Notes: generated from the letters alone by a model not told the origin. Counted from the first letter of the stretch, positions 33,200 through 45,659 are shown. The stretch is 64,000 nt of DNA from Papio anubis (GCF_008728515.1 NC_044977.1:5417501-5481500), one strand, 5' to 3'. Program-made: numbers and translations.

Positions 33200-34160
33200 A
33201 ATGACATCTCAAAACCATGAAGAAAAGATAAATTGTTTTAATGATATTTTAGGCAAATTTGCCTGACTGTATCTTCTTTCACTTTACACAACAGATTAAA
33301 GTTTCCTTTAGATTAAAGATTCGGTTATAGAGAAGCAAAATATAAAGCTAATAAAAGAAACTATTAAAGAATATATTTGTGATCCAGATATATTAAAGAA
33401 TATTTAAAATATCTAAAATATACAAATCATAAACAGACAATGTAGTGGATTTCACCACATCAAAATTAAAGATCACTTAACAGACGCTGGGTTAATTGGA
33501 AGAGTTTATTTGCAATATCTAAAGTTGATGATAAAGGATTAAGAAAGAGAATATCCAAATAATTGCAAATCACAAAGACAACGACAAAAAGCTTGATAGA
33601 AAAATGAACAAAAGACTTTAAAAGGCAATTCATAGAAGAGAAATTCATATGTCTGACAAGCATGTGAAGAGTTGTTTAAACTTAATATTAACCAAATAAT
33701 TAGAAATTATAACAACAATGAGATAGAACTTCATAATTCATCAGAATGGTGAAAATCAAGAAAACGGGATAATTCCAGTTATTGGCAAGGATGTGGGTAG
33801 ACAGCAACTTTCACGCCCTGCTGGCAGTGTATACTGCAGCCGCCATTCTGGAAAGCCATCTGGCAATATTTAGCAAAATTACGTACGCATGTTTCCTATG
33901 ACATAGACATTCCAGTCTTAATATGTGTTCCAGAAAATACATGTACATGTCAGTGTGGGACATTTATAAAGATACTCATTTCGGCATTTGTAATGGTAAT
34001 AAAAATGATGGCATTCTAGTTGTCTATCATCAGGGAACGGGTTTGTAAAATATGGTGGACATGAACAATACAGAAGCAGTAAGATGCAGCAAGCTGTAAG
34101 TACAAATGGCAACATAGACAAATTAATCAAGGTTTATAGTAAGCTACCGTTTATTTAAAT
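33200..34160 (+). mobile_element. Ancient L1M fragment (ORF2 3' end and 3'UTR)
   Basis: Decayed L1 ORF2 C-terminal text in order: 'GATCACTTAACAGACGC', 'AAAGACTTTAAAAGGCAATT', 'AACAATGAGATAGAACTTC', 'ATTGGCAAGGATGTGGGTAG' and 'CTGCTGGCAGTGTATACTGC'. It then enters the 'GGAACGGGTTTGTAAAATAT' 3' region. No intact frame. Confidence 0.85.
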
Positions 34161-34195
34161 TACCACCACACATAACATGTTTATGCAGTATGTAT

Positions 34196-34219
34196 GCACA
34201 CACACACATACACACACAA
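34196..34219. repeat. (CA)n microsatellite
   Basis: Short CACACACACA runs with one interruption. Confidence 0.7.
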
Positions 34220-34316
34220 TTAACTATTTATTCCTAGTTTGAATCGGTTAGAATGATACTAGACCAGATATGCTTAACAATAAATACTTTTAAATATCTA
34301 TGGAACACTTAATCAA

Positions 34317-34432
34317 CTATATATACATTTTATATATATATATTTAGAGAGATATAATATAATGTATATACGCATATGCTCATATGTGTATATGTGCGTA
34401 TGTTTATATGTGTGTATAAAACATATATGTAT
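34317..34432. repeat. TA/TG-rich low-complexity tract
   Basis: TATATATATATA followed by alternating CATATG/TGTGTATA units. Confidence 0.75.
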
Positions 34433-36954
34433 AAAAAGCATAAAGTTATCACAATATATAAGGATTTAACATATATTTATGGTAGTCTCACGATTCATTT
34501 ATAAAATGGTGGGATTTAAATCTTCTGATATTCAAATATCTAGAAGGGGAGCTTGGAATATTTTCTTAATTACAACTGTACTGATTCTATGGTTCTGATA
34601 ATTTACTTTATCAGGTCTACTGAAGAAATGCAGAGAACTGCTTCATAGCCAAGTGGTGACAGTATCAATTATCCTTCACATGACTTAAATTCTTTTCTGT
34701 GCCTTCTGTGAATTTGCAGATTAAAGTAGGAGTTAGAAGAGGGTTCCAAGAACATATAAGGGATAGTAAAATGAATTTTGTCCTTAAAATTTTTGACAGA
34801 ATAGAAAAGGAAATTTAATCAGCCACTTTACATTTACATTATTGATGACCAGCAGGATTTTGACTGTCGTGGGTAAATATCAAGAACACTAATTAGATTA
34901 TTTCACAATTTGTGTGAAAATGAACAGCAGGCATTATTGTATATAAAATGCAAACTCAGAAGAAAGGAGTTCTGTTCTCTTAAATCTTTTCCTTCCTCAT
35001 AAGGCTGCTTTCTTTTCCCATATCTTTTATATCCGTAGGATAATGGGATCAAACTGTGCACTGCGCAGAATATAGATTTGTGCTAGATTGTTCTGCAAGT
35101 TTCAGTATGCAGACAGTGTGGTTTTTATCCCAGATATACCAAGGGTCTGCATAGCCACGTGGAAAGATTAATTACGGCTCCCATCAATTTTGGCCTCTAG
35201 ATGTCATGTAAAGAACATAACATCTGAGAGGAAGCTGCAGAATTTGGATTACGGTCATCTGAAAAACTGTGTGAACCAGAGTGGGAAAAGAAAGGGGCTT
35301 TTATATTTTTGTACAGGGTGTGCCCTAGGCAAGCAAAGGCAGATAGGCTGAAAATCGCATCTTGGAAGTGCTGTTAAGAAATGCTCACTTACCTCAATCA
35401 GTTAACTCATAGGATTAAAAGGAGTGAGATGAGGTCCTATAAGAGGTGTGCCCCATTTGACCAGTCTCTAAGATTGAAAGTGATGTTGTTAATAGCACTT
35501 GGAGTATTCAAGGTACTATGGAAATTAATACACTATTACATACCTGAGAGAGAAAAAAAAAAACCAGAAAGAAACAAGAACTAAGATTTATAGTCGCTTT
35601 TATGACCTTCCTTTAAAAATAGAATAAATAAGAGAGGGGCAGAATTGAATAAATCTTAACTAAACGATTATATATGTGTAATTCTAGTATTTTGGTGTGA
35701 GAGAAGGCAAACGATATTGGCAAGCTGCTTCGCAGCAGGAAAATAAAATGTGTTTCAGTCTCTGCTTCACACAACTGAGCAAAAGGAGAATTAGATGAGT
35801 CACAGAAAAAAAATCCATCATAAAAAAAAAAAACTGTGTAACATGGATTAGAAAAGGAGACCGTATCTGTTCGTCTTTATGTTTCTTACAATCTGCAGTT
35901 AATTCATCACAGTGTAGCTCCCTAGATATTTAAGGACAATGGAAAATGTCCACAAGCCCTCCTCTTATTTCCATTCACAGCCCTAGAATGCAGTGGGCTG
36001 CAAACAACAAGCCATTTAAATGCCTCCCAAGGAGAACAGATATGCTGCAAGCAGGCCAGCTCGCTCTAAGATGAGCAAGGAAACATAAAGCAGGCAGACA
36101 GTGTGGATAGGGAAATCAGGCAGAAGAACCGAAAGAAAGGAAAAGCAGCAGAGTATAAGAAAATGAGAGTCTGCTTAAACCAAGGTATGGTAATAAGCTC
36201 AGACACTGGGAAAACTTCACAGTCAAAACTGAAACAGCACATCTGATTTGCAGAAGCAGAACAGTGGAATAATGAATCGTGTAGAACCTTTTGGTCCTTC
36301 AAGCTAGGTTCAGATTCATCCCCAGGAAATGCCAGTGATTGAAAAAGGACTGGATTCCTCTTGAGTAGTTAAAGTTGAATTTCTTCCTTTTCCCTGGAGC
36401 TGCCAAAATTGGGAAAGAAGCTCAGAATAATTAATTGTTGGACTTGGTCTCATAATTACAGATCTTGTTTGGGTGTCTGAACTGGGCCACCTTTTAACCA
36501 AACAAAGTTTCACTGAGTACACAACAAAAAACATGATTATTATTTATATTAAATTATATGTGTACTTTAAGAGAAAAACCACAGTGTTTACAAATCATCA
36601 TATTAACCTCAAGAGTCCCTTAAGCCATATGCCAACCATCCTCAATTATCCCTTTTACTACTGATTATTTGGAAAGCTTTCCATAGTAGAAGCAATCCTA
36701 AAAATTTACCAGGCCCAAATCAAAGTGCCATTAGCAAACAAGACTGCACCAAACCTGTGTGCCAACAGATCGAAAGAAACTGAGGAGAAGCTTCTCTTTG
36801 AAAATGGCATCTGTCACCGAGCTCATGACCAAAATATCCTCAACTTATTACTAGAGTATATATAAAAACATGCACACCCAAAATAGCATATACCAGAGCA
36901 TACATATCATACATATGCTCTACACAATAGCATATACCAGAACTTTTGACTTTT
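34433..36954. other. Unassigned stretch, mostly repeat-free
   Basis: No coding gene or recognised repeat. 35700-36090 is non-repetitive with a consensus AP-1 site TGAGTCA (about 35795) and mixed composition; it may be conserved noncoding DNA. 36880-36945 has a twice-occurring 'AATAGCATATACCAGA' unit. Confidence 0.4.
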
Positions 36955-36969
36955 GGTCAATCTATTTCC

Positions 36970-37268
36970 TTTTTTCTTTTTGTTTTTTGAGCCAGAGTCT
37001 CGGTCTGTGGCCCAGGCTGGAGTGGGTGACAGCGATCTCGGCTCACTGCAAGCTCCGCCTCCCAGGTTCAAGTGATTCTTCTGCCTCAGCCTCCCGAGTA
37101 GCTGGGACTACAAGCACCCGCCACCACCACGCTGGGCTAATTTTTTTTTTTTTTTTTTGTATTTTTAGTAGAAACGGGGTTTCACCCCGATCTCGATCTC
37201 CTAACCTCGTGATCCGCCCGCCTCCCAAAGTGCTGGGATTACAGGCGTGAGCCACTGCGCTCGGACCT
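36970..37268 (-). mobile_element. AluS/Y-type SINE with 15-bp TSD
   Basis: Inverted Alu with an internal T-run (37140-37158) in the middle A-rich region. Flanked by GGTCAATCTATTTCC (36955-36969 and 37269-37283). Open frames over it on both strands are Alu-derived. Confidence 0.95.
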
Positions 37269-37340
37269 GGTCAATCTATTTCCAGTTCATAGGAATTTCC
37301 ACTAACAAAAAGTTTGTAGAAACTACTTAGTATATACATT

Positions 37341-37652
37341 CTGCTTTTTACTTCAATTTTTATTTTTTTGGAGACAGAGTCTCTCTGTGTTGCCCAGGCT
37401 GGAGTGCAGTAGCATGATCTCAGTTCACTGCAATCTCTGCTTCCTTGGTTCAAGCAATTCTCGTGCCTCAGCCTCTCCCAGTAGATAGGACTACAGGCAT
37501 GGGCCACCATGCCTGGCTAATTTTTTCTATTTTAGTAGAGAAGGGGTTTCACCATGTTGCTCAGGGCAGTCTCGAACTCCTGAGCTCAGACAGTCTGTCC
37601 GCCTGGGCCTCCCAAAGTGCTTGGATTACAGGAGTGAGCCATTGCACCTGGC
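37341..37652 (-). mobile_element. AluS/J-type SINE with 18-bp TSD
   Basis: Inverted Alu flanked by CTACTTAGTATATACATT (37323-37340 and 37653-37670). More diverged than its neighbour at 36970. Confidence 0.95.
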
Positions 37653-37670
37653 CTACTTAGTATATACATT

Positions 37671-38535
37671 TTGTATATACATCTATCAGCTGTTCATACT
37701 AAGCTGTCTACAGTCTGGCTAATTGGAAGTAGAAGGAAGACCCTTTGTCTACCTTCCTCCTGCCTCTAGATTAAGTATTGAGTACTTTGAAGATTTCTCT
37801 ATGAACCAGGGAACTGGATTGGACAGAACTAAATATTATTTAAAGACCTGTCCCACATCTCCTTAAATAGTATTGTGTGCTCTGCCAAGACCCCTCCACA
37901 TCCGTGCCTGTCAACTCTGTTTCACTACAAATATTGCATTCGATGATTGGGTCCCTTCGCATTCATTCCTTTATTCTCACTTGTTTCCATGTGAAACCTC
38001 ACACCAAGTAGCCCAGCTGAAGCTTTGAGAACCACTGAGAAAAGTGGAATTCAGTGAAGAGAGAAGGGGCGGGGGTCATGAACAGGCCTTAAAAGTAAGC
38101 ACACAGAAATTCGAGAGATACATCCCAAGCCTTTGGTGCTGAATGGACAGAGGAACAGAGGAAGTATTGGGGGAACTGAATAACAAGAAAGAACTAGGAT
38201 CAATAAATCAAACACACTGTCTTTTCTCATCTTCATGTTCTATTTCCATCTGCACTTGCTTGGGGATAAATAAGCCATTTTCTTTTCTCTGTAGTTAATT
38301 TTGTGTTCAGTGGAGTATGTAAGTATGCTTCTTAACTCTTAGAAATAATAGTGCATGTGCAGAATATAGGGAGAGAAGTGGCTTAAAGAAAAGACAAACT
38401 TTAGCCTCTTTTTAAATAAATAATTCTGTTTTTCCATGATTTTTCAAAGCTATAAGCCAAATTCTAGAGAATAGTTCTGTAATACAGAATACAACGCTTA
38501 AAGTCCTTACTCTGATCTGGGCATGCTGTAATTCC
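37671..38535. other. Unassigned stretch
   Basis: No gene or confident repeat. A 61-codon minus-strand frame at 38051-38236 has no recognised domain. Confidence 0.4.
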
Positions 38536-38610
38536 CTCTCTCTCTCTCTCTCTGTACATATATATACACACATACATAGCAAATACACACCATATATATG
38601 TATATACAAA
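38536..38610. repeat. (CT)n followed by TA/CA microsatellite
   Basis: CTCTCTCTCTCTCTCT, then TATATATACACACATACA units. Confidence 0.85.
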
Positions 38611-38619
38611 CACCATAAC

Positions 38620-38770
38620 AACTTCACAAGGCAGGTTTTACCTCATTTTCAGAGGTGGAATAATAGATTTAAGAACAAGTAACAAGTAGAAGCTTGTAGA
38701 GCCTGAAAATGGCTGAGCCAGGATTCAATCCCAGCTCTACAGGACTGCACACTCCACACGGCCTTCCCAA
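38620..38770 (-). mobile_element. MIR SINE
   Basis: Antisense MIR: 'TTTTACCTCATTTTCAGAGG', 'GGCTGAGCCAGGATTCAATC' and 'CCCAGCTC', the conserved tRNA-derived core and flank. Confidence 0.75.
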
Positions 38771-39234
38771 GTCTCCCATTTTCTAATGGTATTGTGAGGA
38801 TTCTAGCCCTATTATAGGCTAAACTGTGTGCTAATGTTGGCAGAATTCCTTGAGAGTGTTCTTCCCAAGACCCTGAACCCTAACTGTCCCAAAGAGCTAA
38901 TAAACTATATAAAACCACCAAATATTTCTTGTTCTTAAAGTTACTGTCTTCTAACTGTTTAGTTTTAGATTACACTCACTGAAATAAAGCAAAATGGATA
39001 TAATGTATGCAACCAAATGAACATTAAGATGTAAACATTTCTGTATCTAGGACGCAGATATGGACACACAGAACTACAAGGGTTCTTTGTCACTAATGTG
39101 TGTTACTCATATTATTTCCTACAGTGTTATACTGAAATTTATAAACAAAAAATAGGTCTAGCATTGTATCCTCTATATTCTCCTCTGATGCATGCAATTA
39201 ACAAGATAGCAAATATGAAGTTGCCAGTACCTAT
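38771..39234. other. Unassigned stretch
   Basis: No gene or clear repeat. Confidence 0.4.
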
Positions 39235-39321
39235 TAGAGGAGGGAAGGAAGAAAGAGAAGGAGGGAAACTGGGAGTGAGGAGCCAGCAAAGAGGGAGAGA
39301 GGGAAGAAGAGAAAGGAAGAC
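39235..39321. repeat. Purine-rich (GGAA/GAGA) tract
   Basis: Nearly all purine on the plus strand, for example 'GAGGGAAGGAAGAAAGAGAA'. The 84-codon frame across 39098-39352 (Arg/Glu/Gly-rich) is explained by it. Confidence 0.8.
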
Positions 39322-39805
39322 TTTACTCATATTTTATTTTTTTATTTCATAAGTTTTTAGGGAACTTGTGGTATTTGGTTACATGAATGTTTGTTTCGTT
39401 ACTGAAATATGGCTTTTGAAGAAACTTAACTAAAAGCGTGTTTGTGGAAAACAATATATTGACATCCAAAAGTCAAAAAAAAAAAATCGACTATATTCCA
39501 ACGTTAATCTAAATCATTTGTGTGTTCTGCTCTATTCTTTTGAACCAGAATGTGACAGCATTGCATGACCACCCTGTATTTGTCATTCTATTTGTTTCCC
39601 GAAAAGGTGAGCAGCAGGACCTATATCCCTATATGTGTCTCAAATAGCAGTTTCTAGAGATGGAGTTAAACATGTATCTTCATTTTGTTGCGATGTGAAC
39701 TTAGGAACTTAGTCACTTTTCTGATGCCTGAAATTATAACAAATAATAAATAGCACTCTAGGAAGATGGGGGAGAAACATTAATTCAAGCAAGAAACATT
39801 CTTAT

Positions 39806-39838
39806 TTAGTTAGTTAGTTAGCTAGCTAGTTAGTTAAT
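39806..39838. repeat. (TTAG)n microsatellite in an Alu tail
   Basis: TTAGTTAGTTAGTTAGC units replace the poly(T) of the following inverted Alu. Confidence 0.8.
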
Positions 39839-39984
39839 TTTGAGACTGAGTCTCACTCTGTCACCCATGGCTGGAGTGCAGTGGTGTGATCTCGGCTCAC
39901 TGCAACCTCTGCCTCCGAGGTTCAAATGATTCTCCTGCCTCAGCCTCCTGAGGCATTACAGGTGCCTGTCACCATGCCCGGCCC
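39839..39984 (-). mobile_element. Internally deleted Alu
   Basis: The right monomer is present ('GAGACTGAGTCTCACTCTGT' onward), then sequence jumps from 'CAGCCTCCTGAG' to 'GCATTACAGGTGCC...CCCGGCC', losing about 130 bp. Flanks GAAACATTC / GAAGCATTC suggest a TSD. Confidence 0.85.
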
Positions 39985-41330
39985 GAAGCATTCATTTTTA
40001 AAACACAAATAAGTTTCACAGACAAAAACTTTCTGACATAAGATCTTTAATATTCAGAGCTCTCACTTTTTTATTGCATATGTCCTAAAGGTAACAGATG
40101 TTTGGCTGTTTAATAGATTAAAAAAAGTATACCAATTAAGACCTTTTCTTGTCATAACTCTTTCTTTCCAGATTATTTCAGTAGAGGCTAGGAGACCCCA
40201 AATCCTGTTCTACTCTGCTCACTGGCTGGGGAACTTGCATGTCAACAATGGGGTTGTGAAGTGGGTTCACAATAAGGCAGTGAGGTGGGTTCCTTCCCCT
40301 GTAAGTAATTAGCTCACCTGTTCTCATCATCCACACTACTTGACCAAATAAGAATACACCAGTTTAAACCACAGATGGCTGACCCCCAACTCCAAAGTTT
40401 CTGATTGGGCAGGTCTGAAATGGGGCTCAAGAGCACATTCCCAGCTGATGCTGCTGCAGCCGCTCTGGGTTTTACCCTTGGAGAACCATATGGGAGTTAT
40501 GGGCATTCATGACACAAGCCAGCTTGTTGCATAATATTTCAAGAGATATCAATCAGTAGTTTTATTCCCATGTCACATAATGAATAATGAAAATGAAATG
40601 ATATAGCCCTCTAAGAATTGTCAAACCCTGCATTCAAATTTCTCTTCTTTTTATTTTTTTTAATCCAAGACTTGTAATCTTTGACAGTTTTCTTTTTTTT
40701 TTTAACTGTAGCGCCTTGATATGTTACTCAATAAGTACAGTTACTGATTTTATTTTAATGAGGAAGTGAGAGGAAAGGAAATCTTTCATACTGTTAATCT
40801 AGCTATTAGAAACAGAACTTCTTTTTTTAACAACAGATGGTGATCAAGCTTACACAAAATTTTGCAGGCATTTATTTAGTTCTTATGCCAAATGAGTTCA
40901 AGAAATCATTGTCTAGCAAAGACTTCAAATCATAAGTTCTTCTTCATCATAGCTGATAAAATCCAGAGGTAAATAAATTAGGGTTCCAATTCCTTCTTCT
41001 CTAAACCCCACCTTGGGCAGGGTTATAAGGAAAATTGCCAGCTAACCAGCATTGTTATTTTTAAACAGCTAACATCATTATTACATATATATGTACACGC
41101 ATTCTCAGTGCTCATTCTGTAAGTATTAACTAGTCTGTAGAAGGCTGCATTAGCACAGATTTACTCATCTTTCTGAAGAATAGTATTTTTCAAAGCTCTT
41201 AATAGCTTGGTTTCTTATCTCAAAGCAATAATGATCATGTCATAATTTCTACTAATTAATCCAAATTCGATGCATAGTAATTTAAATATCTTCTCTGTCA
41301 TTCTACCAACATCATCCATCATGCATAAAC
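39985..41330. other. Unassigned stretch
   Basis: No gene. T-runs near 40655 and 40691. The 40440-40500 segment is slightly GC-richer. No confident repeat. Confidence 0.4.
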
Positions 41331-41362
41331 ACACACATACACACACACACACACACACACGT
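41331..41362. repeat. (CA)n microsatellite
   Basis: ACACACATACACACACACAC run. Confidence 0.9.
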
Positions 41363-43054
41363 ACATACACAACATTTTAAAGTAATTTCTAGATTAAGCT
41401 TTCATACACTTAGAAAGCAATAGCCCCGTGGCCTTCTCATTTCTAAAATGCATTCAATGGCTTTAGTTTTTCTGTGAAAATCATTTTCCTAACAGTATAA
41501 GTCCCATTATTTCTTGAGCCTCTTATGGATTTTGTTTGTCAGTTTTCAACGGATGCATCTTGCTGGGCATGCTCACTAGAAATTTAAAATAAGATTAATT
41601 TTAAGAAGTATCATTGGAAAGTTAAATTTTCTATATAAAAATTATTTTTTTCTGTAGATTTCTGTTCGAGATAGGGCAATTCTAGGTCGTCTAATATATA
41701 AACTCCCAAACATTAGTGAGTTACACAATAAAAGCTCACTTCTTTCCCATGAGACAGTCCACTATTGGTGTTCTTGCAGAACCAAATTCCCACATGGCGA
41801 TTCACAGACCCCACCCCTCAGTGCCCCACAACTCTTTCTAATAAGTCGCTCGATCTTCCCCCAGGGCAGCAGTAATCCAGCACCACCAAAAATCTTCAAG
41901 ACTCTTTTAGTGATTTCATGAGGTAATTTTTGTAATAATACTGAAATGTTATCTGTCTTTTTTATTCTCACCCCCAATGAGTTAACTGTCACATTCTCCA
42001 GAACTCTATGTGTGATAACATAGTCACTTGAATGAAGAATTAAGAAAGACAGTAATCCGATTTTCAAAATGTAAAACAATGTCAGTTTTCTATTTTTATG
42101 AAATATAGTTATTCCTCATAAAAATGCATTATGTTTACATAATGGGTATTTGTTTTATGATAAATGCGTTAAAATACTTTTTTAAGAATTTCTCAATTGT
42201 CATTTTGAATACCATAAGTACTGATGGATTATAATCCAGAAATAAAAAAGCTCTTGAGATCTTCAGTATTCTTTAAGGGTGTAATGGGTTCTTGAGACCA
42301 AAAATTTTGAGAGCTGCTATGAGACGGTAATAGACATTTTCTTTTCTGGTTGTGTTAAAGGAAAGAGAGTGGGGAAGATATAACCATATCTTAAGCTCCT
42401 GGCATAAAAGTGGAATATATCAATTCTGATGCTATCCATTGGTAAGAACTAGCATGTGGCCCATGGTAAAGAAGGGCGAAGGCTCTAGGAAACAAAAGCC
42501 CTATCAGGCAGCCTCTCCAGAGCCACAGTTTGACGCTCTGGCATGAGGAGCACAAATCTTTGGTAGACAGACAACTGTCAATTCCATAATGTTCAATATA
42601 ACAGTAATTATTCTCTTGGAAAGATATTTAAATTATTTGGAAGAAAATTCCTGAGTTGAGTTTTCTGTATGCCCCCTTATAAGGTAGATGAATCATTCTT
42701 CTTTGAATAACATAGCCATTTTCCAAAAGCAAGATGAGGAAGTCCAACAAAATGAGTAAAAATTATTCAGGTCCTTAAAGAGATAGATCTATCACACTGT
42801 GCAGCGTTTACCATAGAAAGTTGTACAGGTTGTACATTGAATAAAGTTGACAGCCACAGAGCTCCTTGGAAGCTGAAGTCCAGCCAGCTCTTCTTAGCAA
42901 ACTATTCACCCTAGTACTTGCCTGTTGCACCCCCAAAAGAGGCACATTTTATTTTTTTAAGAAAAACTCAAATTTACTTAATGGTATACTTTTATGTAAT
43001 TTGCACAAAGACATCATACAGGCCATCAGCAGCTCTGTCTGTTGACTCTATGAA
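41363..43054. other. Unassigned stretch with one possible old repeat
   Basis: 41690-41770 ('AAACATTAGTGAGTTACACA', 'AATAAAAGCTCACTTC') resembles an old LTR/MER-type repeat. A 105-codon minus-strand frame (41762-42079) runs beside it; I recognise no domain and do not call it a gene. Confidence 0.35.
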
Positions 43055-43150
43055 GACAGACATTTTAAATGTCTTATTGTTCTATTTCAGGACCTAAATT
43101 AGTTCCTGATGCATAGTAAAAACTCAATAGATATTTGTTGAATAAATACA
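43055..43150 (+). mobile_element. L2/MIR 3' end fragment
   Basis: 'TGATGCATAGTAAAAACTCA' followed by 'ATAGATATTTGTTGAATAAA' is the shared CORE-SINE/L2 3' terminus. Confidence 0.6.
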
Positions 43151-43281
43151 CAAAAGCATTGAGCCATGGATCAATATGTAACCAGAAAGATTCTTATAAT
43201 GGCATAGTTTAAAACTCTGTCATTGACCTGGAGACTAGTCAACATTTTTATTAAAGTCTTAGCTATAGAAAAGAAATAATA

Positions 43282-43611
43282 GGCCAGGTGCGGTGGCTCA
43301 CGTCTGTTATTCCAGCACATTGGGAGGCCAAGGCAGGTGGATCACGAGGTCAGAAGATCCAGACCATCCTGGTGAACACGGTGAAACCCCGTCTCTACTA
43401 AAAATACAAAAAATTAGTTGAGCGTGCTGGCGGCGCCTGTGGTCCCAGCTACTCGGGAGGCTGAGTCAGGAGAATGGCAGGAACCCGGGAGGCGGAGCTT
43501 GCAGTGAGCCCAGTTCGTACCACTGCATTGGAGCCTGGACAAGAGAGTGAGACTCTGACTCAAAAAAAAAAAAAAAAAGAAAAAGAAAAAAGAAAAAGAA
43601 AAAAGAAAAGA
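43282..43611 (+). mobile_element. AluY-type SINE with GGCGGCGCCTGTGG variant and long A-rich tail
   Basis: Full dimer opening GGCCAGGTGCGGTGGCTCA. The tail expands as AAAAAG units. Flanked by AAAAGAAATAATA-like repeats (43268-43281 and about 43612-43624). 'GGCGGCGCCTGTGGTCCC' is shared with the Alus at 9511 and 49935 (read in sense). Confidence 0.92.
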
Positions 43612-44199
43612 AAAAGAAATAATACTGATTAAATTTTCAGCTGACCCACATCTAAAAAAAAAAAAAAATCAAAGAAATTAATGACAGTATCAAGGTTCAA
43701 AAATAAAAATGGCAGGGTAAATAATTAGGGCCCTCACTAAAACAAGTCAGCTTAACCAAAATAAATATCTTGCTTGTAGACAAATTAAAAAAATCAATTT
43801 TCTAACTGTATGCATAAGAAACCTTGACAAAAATTAGTTTATATTTTTTAAAAGCTTTAAACACTTTTGTTGACTAAAATTATAAAAGTAATTAACAATA
43901 TGATGCAGTATTAAAAATAGCAAATGATTAATTAATGTATCCAAACTTAAAGGAGATTTATTTGCCATTATACATGTTAAGTATTATATCCAGTTTGAGA
44001 TATCATACTTTAAAAGCTTAGGTTTTTTCATAAAGACAGAATTTTTCCAGAACAATATTTGGCCTACAGAGACAGAATAAGGGGGGACGCAATTAGCGTT
44101 CATTCAATATTTGTCAAGCAAGTGACAATTGTTACCATCTCCCGGGGAGGAGTCCAGTGAGGGGAGAATAGTAAAGAGGACAGCAGTGCCTACCACTGG
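43612..44199. other. AT-rich stretch, nothing recognised
   Basis: No gene or confident repeat. Confidence 0.4.
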
Positions 44200-44660
44200 A
44201 GCAGCAGTCATGGAATGTTAACCCACTGCATGGTTTGCAGGTGTTGGGATCTCCAAGAAAGACTCACACGAGTACAGGATGGAATAATACTTTACCATCA
44301 TATAGAAGAGACAGAGAAAGCCCAGTTTCAACAGTGAGTATCAGTTCAGTTTCTTATGACCAGTGGGTCTCGTCTCACAGTTGACACAGAGATGACCTGC
44401 ATGCACCCGTCTTGGGCAGCAGGTGAAGGACCTCATTTCCTCCCAACCCGGGAGAGACGTAACAGGGGATGCCATGCGATGAACATGCTTAAGCAGAACA
44501 AAAGAATACACATCTCTTCTGGAACAGGAAAAATATTCCCAAACAAAGAGATACACCCAGTACAGACTATGAAAGTTGTCTATCTTTTTTAAAGAACTGG
44601 TTCCAGACCCAAAGCACATTCTTAGCCAACCATACAAGGATTAAAAGACTGCATACCCAT
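44200..44660 (-). mobile_element. Possible ERV LTR, family unknown
   Basis: On the minus strand the text 'TCTTGGAGATCCCAACACC', 'TGTGTATTCTTTTGTTCTGC' and pyrimidine-rich blocks look LTR-like. Composition rises compared with both flanks. Frames on both strands (44341-44637 minus, 44356-44592 plus) overlap and neither shows a known domain. Weak call. Confidence 0.3.
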
Positions 44661-44705
44661 GATGGCGTTTCACAGCAATATTTATCTTCAAATATTTGAA
44701 TAATT

Positions 44706-44741
44706 GTTTTTGTTGTTGTTGTTGTTTGTTTGTTTGTTGTG
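44706..44741. repeat. (TTG)n/(TTTG)n microsatellite
   Basis: TGTTGTTGTTGTTGTTTGTTTG run. Confidence 0.85.
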
Positions 44742-45034
44742 TCTTCCAAAAGAAGTCCAATTTTACTTTGAGTCACTCTAGATGGTAGGACCTGAATTTA
44801 TATTGGAAAGGTAGATGGACACATACTATACCTCAAAATAAGAAAAGGTGTCAAACAATTAAATCTATCAGAAACCAAAATGGACCACATTTAAATAATT
44901 GTGCTTCTTCTTCTAGATCACATTTATAAAGATCACAGATATTGGTGCCATGGTGAATAATTGTGCCCTTTATCAGGAAACATAGATGATGTTGAAGATT
45001 TCTATCTTGGCCAAGATTCTGTGCTACAGTGTGA

Positions 45035-45645
45035 TTTTTTTTTTTTTTTTTTTTTTAGATTTTCAGTTATAAGTTTATAGTGTTACTTCATCAGTTACAT
45101 GTGTTACATATATTTTCACGTATCACATATTAAATAATACATTTTATTTATTTATTTATTTTCTTTTTTTTATTTTATTATTTTTTTTTATTATACTTTG
45201 AGTTCTAGGGTACATGTGCATAACGTGCAGGTTTGTTACATATGTATACTTGTGCCATGTTGGTGTGCTGCACCCATCAACTCATCATTTACATCAGGTA
45301 TAACTCCCAATGCAATCCCTCCCCCCTCCCCCCTCCCCATGATAGGCCCCAGTGTGTGATGTTCCCCTTCCCGAGTCCAAGTGATCTCATTGTTCAGTTC
45401 CCACCTATGAGTGAGAACATGTGGTGTTTGGTTTTCTGTTCTTGTGATAGTTTGCTAAGAATGATGGTTTCCAGCTGCATCCATGTCCCTACAAAGGACA
45501 CAAACTCATCCTTTTTTATGGCTGCATAGTATTCCATGGTGTATATGTGCCACATTTTCTTAATCTAGTCTGTCACTGATGGACATTTGGGTTGGTTCCA
45601 AGTCTTTGCTATTGTGAATAGTGTCGCAATAAACATACGTCAATA
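45035..45645 (-). mobile_element. 5'-truncated L1 (L1PA-type) with a 3' transduction
   Basis: 45189-45639 is antisense L1 3' end: 'GTACATGTGCATAACGTGCA', 'CTCCCCCCTCCC' (the G-rich tract), 'CACCTATGAGTGAGAACATG', 'GCTGCATAGTATTCCATGGT' and 'TTGCTATTGTGAATAGTG'. The L1's own A-rich tail (plus-strand T/TTTA, 45143-45188) is followed, in L1 sense, by 86 bp of unrelated sequence (45057-45142) and a second pure tail (45035-45056). TACAGTGTGATTTT flanks the whole unit (45025-45038 and 45646-45659). A TATAAA variant poly(A) signal (45074-45079, minus) lies 18 nt before the second tail. The frame at 45233-45529 is antisense L1. Confidence 0.9.
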
Positions 45646-45659
45646 TACAGTGTGATTTT

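Noticed and set aside
41762..42079. 105-codon minus-strand frame as a possible small gene
   Set aside because: No recognised domain, promoter, splice pattern or conservation evidence; length is within chance for 64 kb on six frames, and it adjoins a likely old repeat.
45233..45529. 98-codon plus-strand frame
   Set aside because: Antisense L1 3' end.
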